DNA of 21,905 bases, taken from Zancudomyces culisetae. Its lineage: Eukaryota; Kickxellomycota; Harpellomycetes; Harpellales; Legeriomycetaceae. Of this stretch, positions 1-6,982 are shown piece by piece. Positions within the stretch are counted from its first letter, which is position 1, and each line of letters starts with the position of its first letter. A model generated the notes under the pieces. It was not told the DNA's origin. It saw only the letters and a list, made by a program, of their open reading frames with translations, and did no database searches. The DNA lies in assembly GCA_001969505.1 (NCBI GenBank), contig LSSK01000604.1, positions 1-21,905 on the forward strand. The letters are read 5' to 3'. A program made the position numbers and the translations under genes.

Positions 1-390
1 TTTACCAGAACGAGTACCATATCTAATAGTAAATTTACAAGAAGATTCAGTTTGATGAACATCATCATGTTTATGAATACCACAACATGGCTTGTTTCCT
101 ATTGTTTTATATCTAGCTCTGTTTTTACAATAGACAGGAGCATCTTTATATTTTCGAGAACTAAGTATACTTCTGCACTTATTATCATTACTAACAAAAT
201 TAATTTTTATTTTGTTTTCGTTGATGTTGAGATTAAGTATACGTGTAATTCTTTCGTGTAGTTCTTTTACTAAATCTTTCACTACTGTATGATAATTAGG
301 AAGTAATTCGTTAATAGATTCGGTTTGAAATACCAGATCAGCAATCTGTTTCACTTCAGAACAATATGTATCAGATAACTTGCTAGCCAT
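1..390 (-). CDS. Zinc-motif (Cys3His) protein, terminal-repeat copy, 3' end missing
   Basis: The frame is open from an ATG at 390 to the left edge with no stop, so the gene is partial (130 codons seen). The protein is closely related to the N-terminus of the 427-residue protein at 11104-12387; the two share the start SDTYCSEVKQIADLVFQTES. It then shows a C-x15-C-x14-C-x2-H motif ending in CCGIH. A second motif begins near the edge (CKFTIRYGTRSGK), matching the second motif of the paralogue. Such small metal-binding motifs suggest nucleic-acid or protein binding, but no function is known to me. The start is supported by the A-rich leader aacaacaatg and by a promoter motif 98 nt upstream. It is identical to the right-end copy except for one residue near the cut (T here, P there). 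Confidence 0.85.
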   Translation of the reverse strand, partial: MASKLSDTYCSEVKQIADLVFQTESINELLPNYHTVVKDLVKELHERITRILNLNINENKIKINFVSNDNKCRSILSSRKYKDAPVYCKNRARYKTIGNKPCCGIHKHDDVHQTESSCKFTIRYGTRSGK

Positions 391-486
391 TGTTGTTTTT
401 ATTTATATTGATAACTAATTGATAACTATATTAATTGTTGTCGTTAATATATAATCGTCTTTTTACTTAACATTTAAATATTATAA

Positions 487-496
487 ATTCAAATTT
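487..496 (-). promoter_or_regulatory. AAATTTGAAT promoter motif, left terminal-repeat gene
   Basis: Exact AAATTTGAAT on the minus strand, 98 nt before the ATG at 390. It is followed by the same stretch TTTATAATATTTAA that follows the DNA polymerase gene's motif. Confidence 0.7.
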
Positions 497-529
497 ATAT
501 ATTTTTATTTAAAATATTATAAAATAAAA

Positions 530-2689
530 TTATAAACGTTTACATACATTTTTAAAATTAATATCTTTAAAATTTTCTATCTTTTTTAATCTTTCGTTTA
601 TTAAAGAATATTTAGAAGATACCTTACTTTTATTTAGTTTTATTTTTTCCAATGTGGATTTAGAAAATTTACCTAATCTACCTATTTCTCCTAAAATAGA
701 CATAAATGCATCTTCTATTATACCATCAGGTGTTACATCACCGTTAACTGCATCAAAAACAAGACCTACACCAAAAGAAGTTATAGGATTCGGGATAAAA
801 CCAATAAATAACCCTATTATAGTCTTTACTATACCAAATATAAAATTTCTTTGTTTTTCTTCATATCTTTCTATATAATCTTTATATTTTTCTATATTAG
901 TAAATGTTATTTCTAACGTGGAAATAAGAAAAGAGGCTTGATAATAATCATCATAATCATAATTATCAGTTTCGTTACTGTATCTAAATGTTTGAAAATA
1001 ATTATTATATCTATTAAATAAATCTTCAAGAGTTTTACTTGGATTGTTTAAAGTTTTCTCAATAGATAATTTATCTAATACAGGATATGATATTAATTTT
1101 ACATCTCTATTTGTAACTGGAGGATCTCTAAAAGTAGTAATATTTTGCCTTTTACTGATAATACCTTTATTAAAAGAACCTTTAGGTGGAAAATTACATC
1201 CACCAGAATTATTTATTATTTTATATTTTAATGTGACATCTCGGTTAATTATACTAGTGTCATTAAATCCGATTGAAAGACCAGCTTCTTTTGCAAATGT
1301 AGTATTATCCATACTGTTATAATATTCTATTTCAGTAGAAGGTCCTTCTGAATTACACATTGTCATATCATAAGGATATCTAAAACAATCACTTTTACTA
1401 CCAGATTTTGTTTTACAATTCATATATTTATTTAGATTTTCCTCCATAAATAAATAATAATCTTCTTCCATAATAATTGGAATTTTAGATTTATACATAT
1501 CGTATAATTTAGAAAATCCATATTTAATTATAGGAACATCCGTTATACCACCGAATCCATCACCTGAGATAATTGGGTTTGAAATTTCAGTATCAGTTTC
1601 GATTAATGTTAAATTATTTTTTATTTCATTGAAAGTATTGTAATAGTAATTGTTTAAAACATATTTTAAACATGTATTTTTTACATCATCAGATTGATTA
1701 TTTATATTATCAATGTTATAGCTACTGCAGTCTGATATATTAATAATATTATCTTCTTTATACTCAAATATTTTATAATTATCTTCAAAATTATCAAATA
1801 CACAATCTAAATATTCATCAAATCCATATTCAATATAATAATGAACGCAATCTACATATTCAATATATTCACCATAATCATTATATAAACAATTATTGTA
1901 ATCTTCAATTAAATCTGAATCTATATTTCCATTTGAATCTTTAAACATATAATTACAATATTCATCGTTAGAATAATTGTTTTTATTATAATCATAACTT
2001 TTAAGATCAATAGCCCATTCCATAGTTCCTTTAAGGTTCATTGATTTAGCTAAACTTTCTCTTTTTAAAATAGAATCATTATCTAAATATGATATCCATT
2101 CGTTTGAACCATACAACAATATAGTATTGTCATCATTTTCATTATACATTTTATTTCTAACATTACCAGAATTAATAATTTCATTTATTTCGGCTAATGC
2201 TAAATATCCACTAGTTCCAGTACATTTACCAGGATTAGCACCACTAACAAATGTACATTCAGAAGAATAGCAAGATGAATCTGATTGAATAAACGATCTA
2301 CCATATGAACCTATACCTAAAATAACTTTGTTGCTTGGTACACCTGATTTTGTTATCATTGTTAAAGCATTCATAGTTTCAGACCAACTAACATGTGATT
2401 TAAGATAAGGTCCTAATGAAGGTATAGTAGAATCCCATGTACCGTGTAAATCGTATGTCATATATCCAATATAATCAAGATATTTACTCATTTCAGCTAT
2501 TTCATAATGTCTTAAATACCAGAAACTAGCAGGAGCTGCTATAGATACAGATTTATCAGGTAATCTTTGTTTAAGAAGTTTAACTAAATTGACATAATTA
2601 CTAGCATCATCATCTGAACCTGACCTATCAGGTGTAACAGGATATTCCCAATCTATATCTATACCATCTAAATTATATTCGTTTATCAT
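530..2689 (-). CDS. GH18 chitinase catalytic part plus killer-toxin beta-like C-terminus (3' half of a broken gene)
   Basis: This 719-residue frame holds the GH18 signature DGIDIDWEYP (residues 8-17, catalytic acid E15), the MTYD substrate-site motif (77-80) and the closing W225 of the barrel. The first Met is probably not a true start: the open frame continues upstream to 2800, where it carries the earlier GH18 SxGG motif, and meets a stop at 2801-2803 beside an A9 run. Downstream of the barrel come a Cys-rich acidic region, a dibasic KR (513-514) resembling a Kex2 site, then about 205 residues with a hydrophobic stretch (about 616-650) and a single cysteine (C716, in CKRL). In zymocin-type toxins a chitinase alpha chain and a hydrophobic beta chain come from one precursor cut at a dibasic site. 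The layout here matches, but toxicity is inference. Confidence 0.85.
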   Translation of the reverse strand: MINEYNLDGIDIDWEYPVTPDRSGSDDDASNYVNLVKLLKQRLPDKSVSIAAPASFWYLRHYEIAEMSKYLDYIGYMTYDLHGTWDSTIPSLGPYLKSHVSWSETMNALTMITKSGVPSNKVILGIGSYGRSFIQSDSSCYSSECTFVSGANPGKCTGTSGYLALAEINEIINSGNVRNKMYNENDDNTILLYGSNEWISYLDNDSILKRESLAKSMNLKGTMEWAIDLKSYDYNKNNYSNDEYCNYMFKDSNGNIDSDLIEDYNNCLYNDYGEYIEYVDCVHYYIEYGFDEYLDCVFDNFEDNYKIFEYKEDNIINISDCSSYNIDNINNQSDDVKNTCLKYVLNNYYYNTFNEIKNNLTLIETDTEISNPIISGDGFGGITDVPIIKYGFSKLYDMYKSKIPIIMEEDYYLFMEENLNKYMNCKTKSGSKSDCFRYPYDMTMCNSEGPSTEIEYYNSMDNTTFAKEAGLSIGFNDTSIINRDVTLKYKIINNSGGCNFPPKGSFNKGIISKRQNITTFRDPPVTNRDVKLISYPVLDKLSIEKTLNNPSKTLEDLFNRYNNYFQTFRYSNETDNYDYDDYYQASFLISTLEITFTNIEKYKDYIERYEEKQRNFIFGIVKTIIGLFIGFIPNPITSFGVGLVFDAVNGDVTPDGIIEDAFMSILGEIGRLGKFSKSTLEKIKLNKSKVSSKYSLINERLKKIENFKDINFKNVCKRL

Positions 2690-2762
2690 ATTTACTACAC
2701 TGTCGATAAAATTTTGAGGATTTCGGGCAATATTAGTAAAAGTATGTTGAGTTTCACCAGGG

Positions 2763-2802
2763 TCAGAAAAAGCCCATCCACCTACTGATATTATTTTTTT
2801 TT
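2763..2802 (-). other. Frameshift site in the chitinase gene: A9 run with 38-bp frame overlap
   Basis: The 5' frame stops at a TGA at 2763-2765. The 3' frame opens only after a stop at 2801-2803. Between them, 2794-2802 is a run of nine A on the coding strand. Moving from the first frame to the second needs a net +1 step (one base skipped), the same as one A fewer in the run. The overlap reads in the second frame as the conserved GH18 SxGG region, so both halves belonged to one gene. Causes could be an assembly homopolymer error, a real inactivating insertion, or slippage at the A run. A different A9 run inside the DNA polymerase gene (7984-7992) reads in frame. Confidence 0.85.
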
Positions 2803-3773
2803 ATATTATCCATAAATATAAAATCTTCAAAAGTTTCTTTTATATTTTCAGATATTTCTACTTTAAGAGAAGATGGATTTATAGGGATAAAAGAATAATG
2901 AATATGAGTATAATCTGAAAAATCAATATATGATGGATAAGGATTAAGACAATTTCTATCAACAGCCCATGACTCATAATATGCTATTTTAATAAACTCA
3001 GATGGAGGATTAGAATTAGATACATAATCCATTTGACAATTACTTTGACATCCTTTACCACAAAATTCTTCTGTAGTACCGCAATAACCCCAGTATCCAC
3101 AACAAGCATTTAAAGGACATGTTTTGTTACCAAGACTTGATGGACCACATTGAGCATCAGGATCGACAACAGGCATAGGAGGATTACCAGAAGACAAACA
3201 AATATTCATACCTATTTGTATTTTAGAACATCCATCCCAATGCCATGTATTTTTGTTATATTCTTCTATTTGATCCATTGATATATTATTATTAGAAGCT
3301 AAATCAAAACACGAGTCACCTGCTACTATGCTATGATATGCGCAGTTTCCATTAGAATCAGGCTCAGGGATAGGTAATTTTCCAGACGATATACATATAA
3401 TTTGGTCAACTTTAAGATTATTACATATGTCTGGAGAATTATAAGATTGTATATCAGGGACAGATACGCCTGTTTTATCATATATACCCCAGCAATAATC
3501 ACCTGCTACTACTTTATATGTAGTACATTTTCCGTTTCCATTGTTAGAGTTGTTATTAGATGGCAAATATCCTTCTGAAATACATATAATTTTTCCAGGA
3601 TATATAGTATTACATATATCAGGAGAATTATAAGATTGTATATCGGGAACAGATACACCTGTCTTTTCATATATAGCCCAACAATAGTCACCATCAACAA
3701 CTTTATAAGTTGTACATGATGATATAACTTCATGTAATAATGTTAATAATATAAAAACTAAATATATAATCAT
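2763..3773 (-). CDS. Secreted LysM-LysM-LysM-hevein chitinase N-terminal part (5' half of a broken gene)
   Basis: The 336-residue frame starts with a signal peptide (hydrophobic residues 2-18). Three LysM-type chitin-binding modules follow, at about 20-66, 83-129 and 144-195. The first two are almost identical ([18 protein letters not shown] in both), pointing to a recent duplication. A hevein-type (CBM18) module follows at about 209-246, with the typical [10 protein letters not shown] core. The GH18 barrel begins at about 261 (IKIAYYESW) and is interrupted by the frame break. With the 3' half, the locus spans about 1,080 codons, close to the length of alpha-beta killer-toxin precursors and related fungal subgroup C chitinases. 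It would be secreted and bind and cut chitin. It diverges from the gene at 3936. Confidence 0.9.
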   Translation of the reverse strand: MIIYLVFILLTLLHEVISSCTTYKVVDGDYCWAIYEKTGVSVPDIQSYNSPDICNTIYPGKIICISEGYLPSNNNSNNGNGKCTTYKVVAGDYCWGIYDKTGVSVPDIQSYNSPDICNNLKVDQIICISSGKLPIPEPDSNGNCAYHSIVAGDSCFDLASNNNISMDQIEEYNKNTWHWDGCSKIQIGMNICLSSGNPPMPVVDPDAQCGPSSLGNKTCPLNACCGYWGYCGTTEEFCGKGCQSNCQMDYVSNSNPPSEFIKIAYYESWAVDRNCLNPYPSYIDFSDYTHIHYSFIPINPSSLKVEISENIKETFEDFIFMDNIKKNNISRWMGFF

Positions 3774-3827
3774 TTTTTAAATTATATTTATAAATTAATA
3801 TATAATATATAATATATAATATATTTT

Positions 3828-3837
3828 ATTCAAGTTT
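3828..3837 (-). promoter_or_regulatory. Variant promoter motif AAACTTGAAT, chitinase gene
   Basis: One mismatch (C for T) to the AAATTTGAAT motif used elsewhere, 56 nt before the ATG at 3773. The space between holds short tandem AATATAT units. Confidence 0.5.
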
Positions 3838-3852
3838 AATAAAAAAATATTA

Positions 3853-3862
3853 TAATTTGAAA
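3853..3862 (+). promoter_or_regulatory. Promoter motif (core ATTTGA), 440-residue WYP protein
   Basis: TAATTTGAAA on the plus strand, 75 nt before the ATG at 3936. A second ATNTGA match (ATATGA) lies at 3875-3880. Confidence 0.5.
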
Positions 3863-3935
3863 TTAATATATTATATATGATATATTAATTTATAAATATA
3901 AGTAATTAATTTATTATAGTATATTTATAAATACA

Positions 3936-5258
3936 ATGCTTATAGATATATATAAATATTATAAAATATTTAATAAATATTCATTTATAGATTTAGATGA
4001 ATATTATTATAATATTTTAAATAAAAAATATAACATTAGTGATAACAAAATATGTGATTTTGATTATTATTTTTACTCTGATGAAAATGTAGTAAATTTA
4101 AATTATTTTAAAAATAAACTTGATCCAGATTATATATTTTCAGATAATTCGATAAAATTATATCATTTATTAACATCTAAAATAAATTTAGAAGAATATG
4201 ATAATTTAGATATAAATACTGAAATACTTCTTTTTACACTATCATCATATATCGGAAATATAAAAATATTTGATTATTTTATGAAAAAAAATATATTAGA
4301 AAAAATAAAACATTACAATGATATTCATTATGATATTTTAGAATTATTTATAATTTCAGGAATAAATAATAATTATAAATTTGCAAAACATTTATTATCA
4401 TATAATAGAGATATATTTTATAAAAATGAGAATAAAAAATATTTAAATATTTTAGGAAGTATTTATTCTATATGTATTCAAAATGATGATACTGAAATAA
4501 TTGAAAATTATAATATTTATGAATGTTTAAAATATATGTGTTGTATTTGGTATCCTAAAGTTGCTTCAGAAAATACATATAAATTATTATATAAATTATA
4601 TCCAGATACTAAATATCTTATAGCTTGTTCGTGTATTATAGGAAATTATAATAATTTTCTCAGTGTTTTTTATAAAAATGTTTTATTACCAGATAAATTT
4701 TTACTATTTTTAATAGAAAAATATAATGATATAAATAATTTTTACTATAATGATATAAATTATAAAAACATTAAAAATTATTATAATATAATAGATATAA
4801 ATGAAGGGATATACAATTATAAAGATAATATAAAATTAACTAAAACAAGTTATTTTTATTATCCATCTTTATATAATAATATAGATATGAGTATATCTGA
4901 TAAATATATAGAAGATTCTTTATATAAAATTATCTTATATTTTGATTATGAAATAAAATTAATATTATCTGGTATTTCTTATGATGATTATTTTATAAGT
5001 CCCAATTATATAAAAAAATATCTAAAAGAAAAAATAACTAATGGTTGTTTTTTACCAAATTTACTTGATTTATCTGAATCAGAAAATAAAAATATAATTT
5101 ATTATAAAAACTTATTATTTTATAAACCTTCTGAAGATATTAATAACGGTAGTGGTGTTGATTCTACTATAATTAAAACATATACTCTAAATTATTCTTT
5201 GCTTATTATTAAACTTTTATTTATACATTTTCATTTATATAAAAAATTTGATAATTAA
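3936..5258 (+). CDS. WYP-repeat protein, ankyrin-like, unknown function
   Basis: I do not recognise this 440-residue protein by family. It is rich in N, Y, K, I and D, with helix-turn-helix stretches reminiscent of ankyrin repeats (SSYIGNIKIFDYFMKK at about 107-122, then SGINNNYKFAKHLL). These lead into a module with CIWYPKVASENTYKLLYKLYP (W205), ending in an ACSCIIGNYNNF-like segment. The same module occurs twice in the 534-residue protein at 9392-10996, so the two are paralogues. No signal peptide is evident. It sits between the chitinase and the secreted 415-residue protein, the place where killer plasmids often keep accessory or immunity genes, but its resemblance to the 534-residue protein argues against a toxin-specific role. 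Multigene families with degenerate ankyrin-like repeats are common in large DNA viruses. Confidence 0.85.
   Translation: MLIDIYKYYKIFNKYSFIDLDEYYYNILNKKYNISDNKICDFDYYFYSDENVVNLNYFKNKLDPDYIFSDNSIKLYHLLTSKINLEEYDNLDINTEILLFTLSSYIGNIKIFDYFMKKNILEKIKHYNDIHYDILELFIISGINNNYKFAKHLLSYNRDIFYKNENKKYLNILGSIYSICIQNDDTEIIENYNIYECLKYMCCIWYPKVASENTYKLLYKLYPDTKYLIACSCIIGNYNNFLSVFYKNVLLPDKFLLFLIEKYNDINNFYYNDINYKNIKNYYNIIDINEGIYNYKDNIKLTKTSYFYYPSLYNNIDMSISDKYIEDSLYKIILYFDYEIKLILSGISYDDYFISPNYIKKYLKEKITNGCFLPNLLDLSESENKNIIYYKNLLFYKPSEDINNGSGVDSTIIKTYTLNYSLLIIKLLFIHFHLYKKFDN
5244..5253 (+). promoter_or_regulatory. Promoter motif AAATTTGATA, secreted 415-residue protein
   Basis: Core ATTTGA at 5246-5251 lies inside the last codons of the upstream gene. 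It is 59 nt before the ATG at 5311 but overlaps the earlier ATG at 5248, so it supports 5311 as the true start. Confidence 0.55.
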
Positions 5259-5310
5259 TTTATATTATAATATAATATTTATTAATTACGTATTATATTA
5301 TAATATAATC

Positions 5311-6558
5311 ATGATTTTTAACAAGTTTTTTATCTGTATATTGATATACTATATCAAGTATATTGAATCGTCTTCTGGTAACTATCATTTATCTGAACCA
5401 GAAGCTGTATTTTATTCTTTTAAAATATTAAATAGAATACCAGAAGGTGTTAATTATAATTCATTTAGATTTATCAACTCTGTGTTCGGTGAAATAATAA
5501 CTAATACATGTATGAATCCTGACTGTTTTTTTGATACTACTAATAACAAAGTAAAAATAAAAGAAAGAATAAATACTGAGATGGGAAATAATAAAGTTGA
5601 TAAAACTTTAACTAAATGTTTTAATATAGCTTATGGAGAAGATAATATTGATATAATTAATAAAAACAAAGAAAAATTAAAATTATTTTTAGAGGAAAAA
5701 GTTTTGGAAATAAGAAATGAGATATATGAATATTGCGATATAAAAGAGCCTTCTAAGCTAAATACAGAAGAGATTAAAAGTATTATGAAAAGCAAAAAAT
5801 TTGTTTTAACTAGATATACTGATTTCTTTACTAAAGTAGTAAATAAAATTAATTTTAAGTTTGATGGTGATAATATATATAAAGATTTTGTAAAATCAGC
5901 TATAGATCATACTGATTATAGTTCTAAATCTCTAAATAGATTGATAGAAAATAACGGTGTAAAAAACCAACCAAAAATCGATGTAATGTATGAAAAAATA
6001 TACAAAAAAACATTAGAAGAAATTAAAAATAAAAAAATTAATTTAAACGAAGATGTAAAAAATTTTATAAGAAGAATTCATGAAACACTATATTATAGAA
6101 CTAATGATTCATATGAATTATCAAGTAAATTTGTAAAAATGATAGATACTACAAACCCAGATACTCCAAATATTTCTGATTTTGAAAAGCTTGATCCTGC
6201 AATAAAATACAATAGGATAAAATCTTCAATAGCACATGATAAACTTATTGATATGTATTATGAACTTTTAAAAGATGGAGGATCCGTATATGAATTAGAT
6301 TTCAAAAATATAGATAATTATAATATAGAATTTTCATATGATAAACTTTCTCCATCTAATAAATTAGAAATACAAGGACAAAAAAATTACGATCAAATAA
6401 AAGATTTATCTAATAAATTGACTAATAAATATAATGAAATAATGAATGAGATAATAAATTTTATCAATAAACCTGAAAATGAATATTTTAAAGAAAAGCT
6501 TAAAAAAGATAAAATCAATATACCTGAAAGAAAACCTGTTCAGGTATGCGATAAATAA
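5311..6558 (+). CDS. Secreted protein of unknown family, candidate cargo partner of the chitinase
   Basis: The frame is open from 5248, but I choose the ATG at 5311 (415 residues). The promoter motif lies just upstream, and this start exposes a signal peptide (MIFNKFFICILIYYIKYIESS, likely cut before residue 24). The mature part is hydrophilic and mostly helical-looking, rich in K, N, D and E. It has few cysteines: a CMNPDC pair, two single ones, and one three residues from the C-terminus (VQVCDK). I recognise no catalytic domain. In yeast killer toxins a separately encoded, secreted gamma chain (an anticodon nuclease in zymocin) is joined by a disulfide near its C-terminus to the beta chain. 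A lone cysteine near both C-termini here fits that plan, but homology is not shown. It could also be an unrelated secreted factor. Confidence 0.8.
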   Translation: MIFNKFFICILIYYIKYIESSSGNYHLSEPEAVFYSFKILNRIPEGVNYNSFRFINSVFGEIITNTCMNPDCFFDTTNNKVKIKERINTEMGNNKVDKTLTKCFNIAYGEDNIDIINKNKEKLKLFLEEKVLEIRNEIYEYCDIKEPSKLNTEEIKSIMKSKKFVLTRYTDFFTKVVNKINFKFDGDNIYKDFVKSAIDHTDYSSKSLNRLIENNGVKNQPKIDVMYEKIYKKTLEEIKNKKINLNEDVKNFIRRIHETLYYRTNDSYELSSKFVKMIDTTNPDTPNISDFEKLDPAIKYNRIKSSIAHDKLIDMYYELLKDGGSVYELDFKNIDNYNIEFSYDKLSPSNKLEIQGQKNYDQIKDLSNKLTNKYNEIMNEIINFINKPENEYFKEKLKKDKINIPERKPVQVCDK

Positions 6559-6566
6559 AAATATAT

Positions 6567-6576
6567 AAATTTGAAA
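6567..6576 (+). promoter_or_regulatory. Orphan promoter motif AAATTTGAAA
   Basis: Plus-strand motif directly after the stop of the secreted protein gene. No intact plus-strand gene follows before the convergent polymerase gene, so it may mark a lost gene or be chance in AT-rich DNA. Confidence 0.35.
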
Positions 6577-6758
6577 ACACATAATATGTATAAAAATAAA
6601 TAATATAATAAATATAAATAAAATATAATTAATTTTAAGCATCTATAAAATTTATATATATTCTTTGAAAATTCTATTTTAATTTATAAATTGCTTAACA
6701 AGATAACATATACAAATGTATATTATAATAATATAGAAAATAACAATAACTTATATAA

Positions 6759-6982
6759 TATATTGATAGTGAAAATGTTGAATATTTTAAATTAAACAAA
6801 AATAAATATTTATTAATATTAGTTTTAAATAATAGGATAATCAAAAATATTAATTTATGTAAATATATACACGATTGTATATTTTTTTTTACAAATCAAA
6901 TTATTATATTTTTATTATATATTGTATTTAACTTCAATAAATACAGTATATTAATTATTATATTTTTTATCATATATCAATA
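6759..6982 (+). pseudogene. Possible degraded gene remnant in the 392-bp gap 6559-6950
   Basis: The gap between the convergent genes holds no start-to-stop gene. A plus-strand frame without any ATG stays open for 74 codons, reading IDSENVEYFKLNKNKYLL and then a segment with LCKYIHD. Its composition resembles the WYP-repeat proteins, and an orphan promoter motif lies upstream at 6567. In DNA with this many stop codons the open length is suggestive but not decisive. Its last 32 bases overlap the antisense of the polymerase gene. The rest of the gap (6577-6758) shows only AT-rich sequence. Confidence 0.25.

Larger units (their letters stand above)
1..497. repeat. Left terminal inverted repeat (cut at the window edge)
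   Basis: Positions 23-497 are the reverse complement of 21431-21905 (position x pairs with 21928 - x). The only mismatch I found is 30 against 21898. Positions 1-22 continue the same gene frame but have no partner because the window stops first on the right. The inner boundary is sharp: after 497 the arms diverge. The repeat holds the 5' part of a zinc-motif gene and its promoter. Two 11-bp direct repeats of tagttatcaat lie in its leader (407-428). Long inverted ends are typical of linear viral and plasmid DNAs. An alternative is a dispersed repeat at which the assembly stopped. Confidence 0.9.

Noticed and set aside
52-261. 69-residue open frame in each terminal repeat (also 21667-21876)
   Set aside because: It is antisense to the zinc-motif gene, which is shown to be coding by its paralogue at 11104-12387.
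654-1322. Plus-strand frames of 74 and 92 residues opposite the chitinase
   Set aside because: Antisense shadows without promoter motif or recognisable protein features.
5248-5310. Upstream ATG at 5248 for the secreted protein
   Set aside because: It overlaps the preceding gene and its promoter motif, and adds a second Tyr/Ile-rich stretch before an already complete signal peptide.
6406-6642. 78-residue minus-strand frame with hydrophobic composition
   Set aside because: Mostly antisense to the secreted protein gene. Runs of I, F and L are what AT-rich antisense DNA yields.
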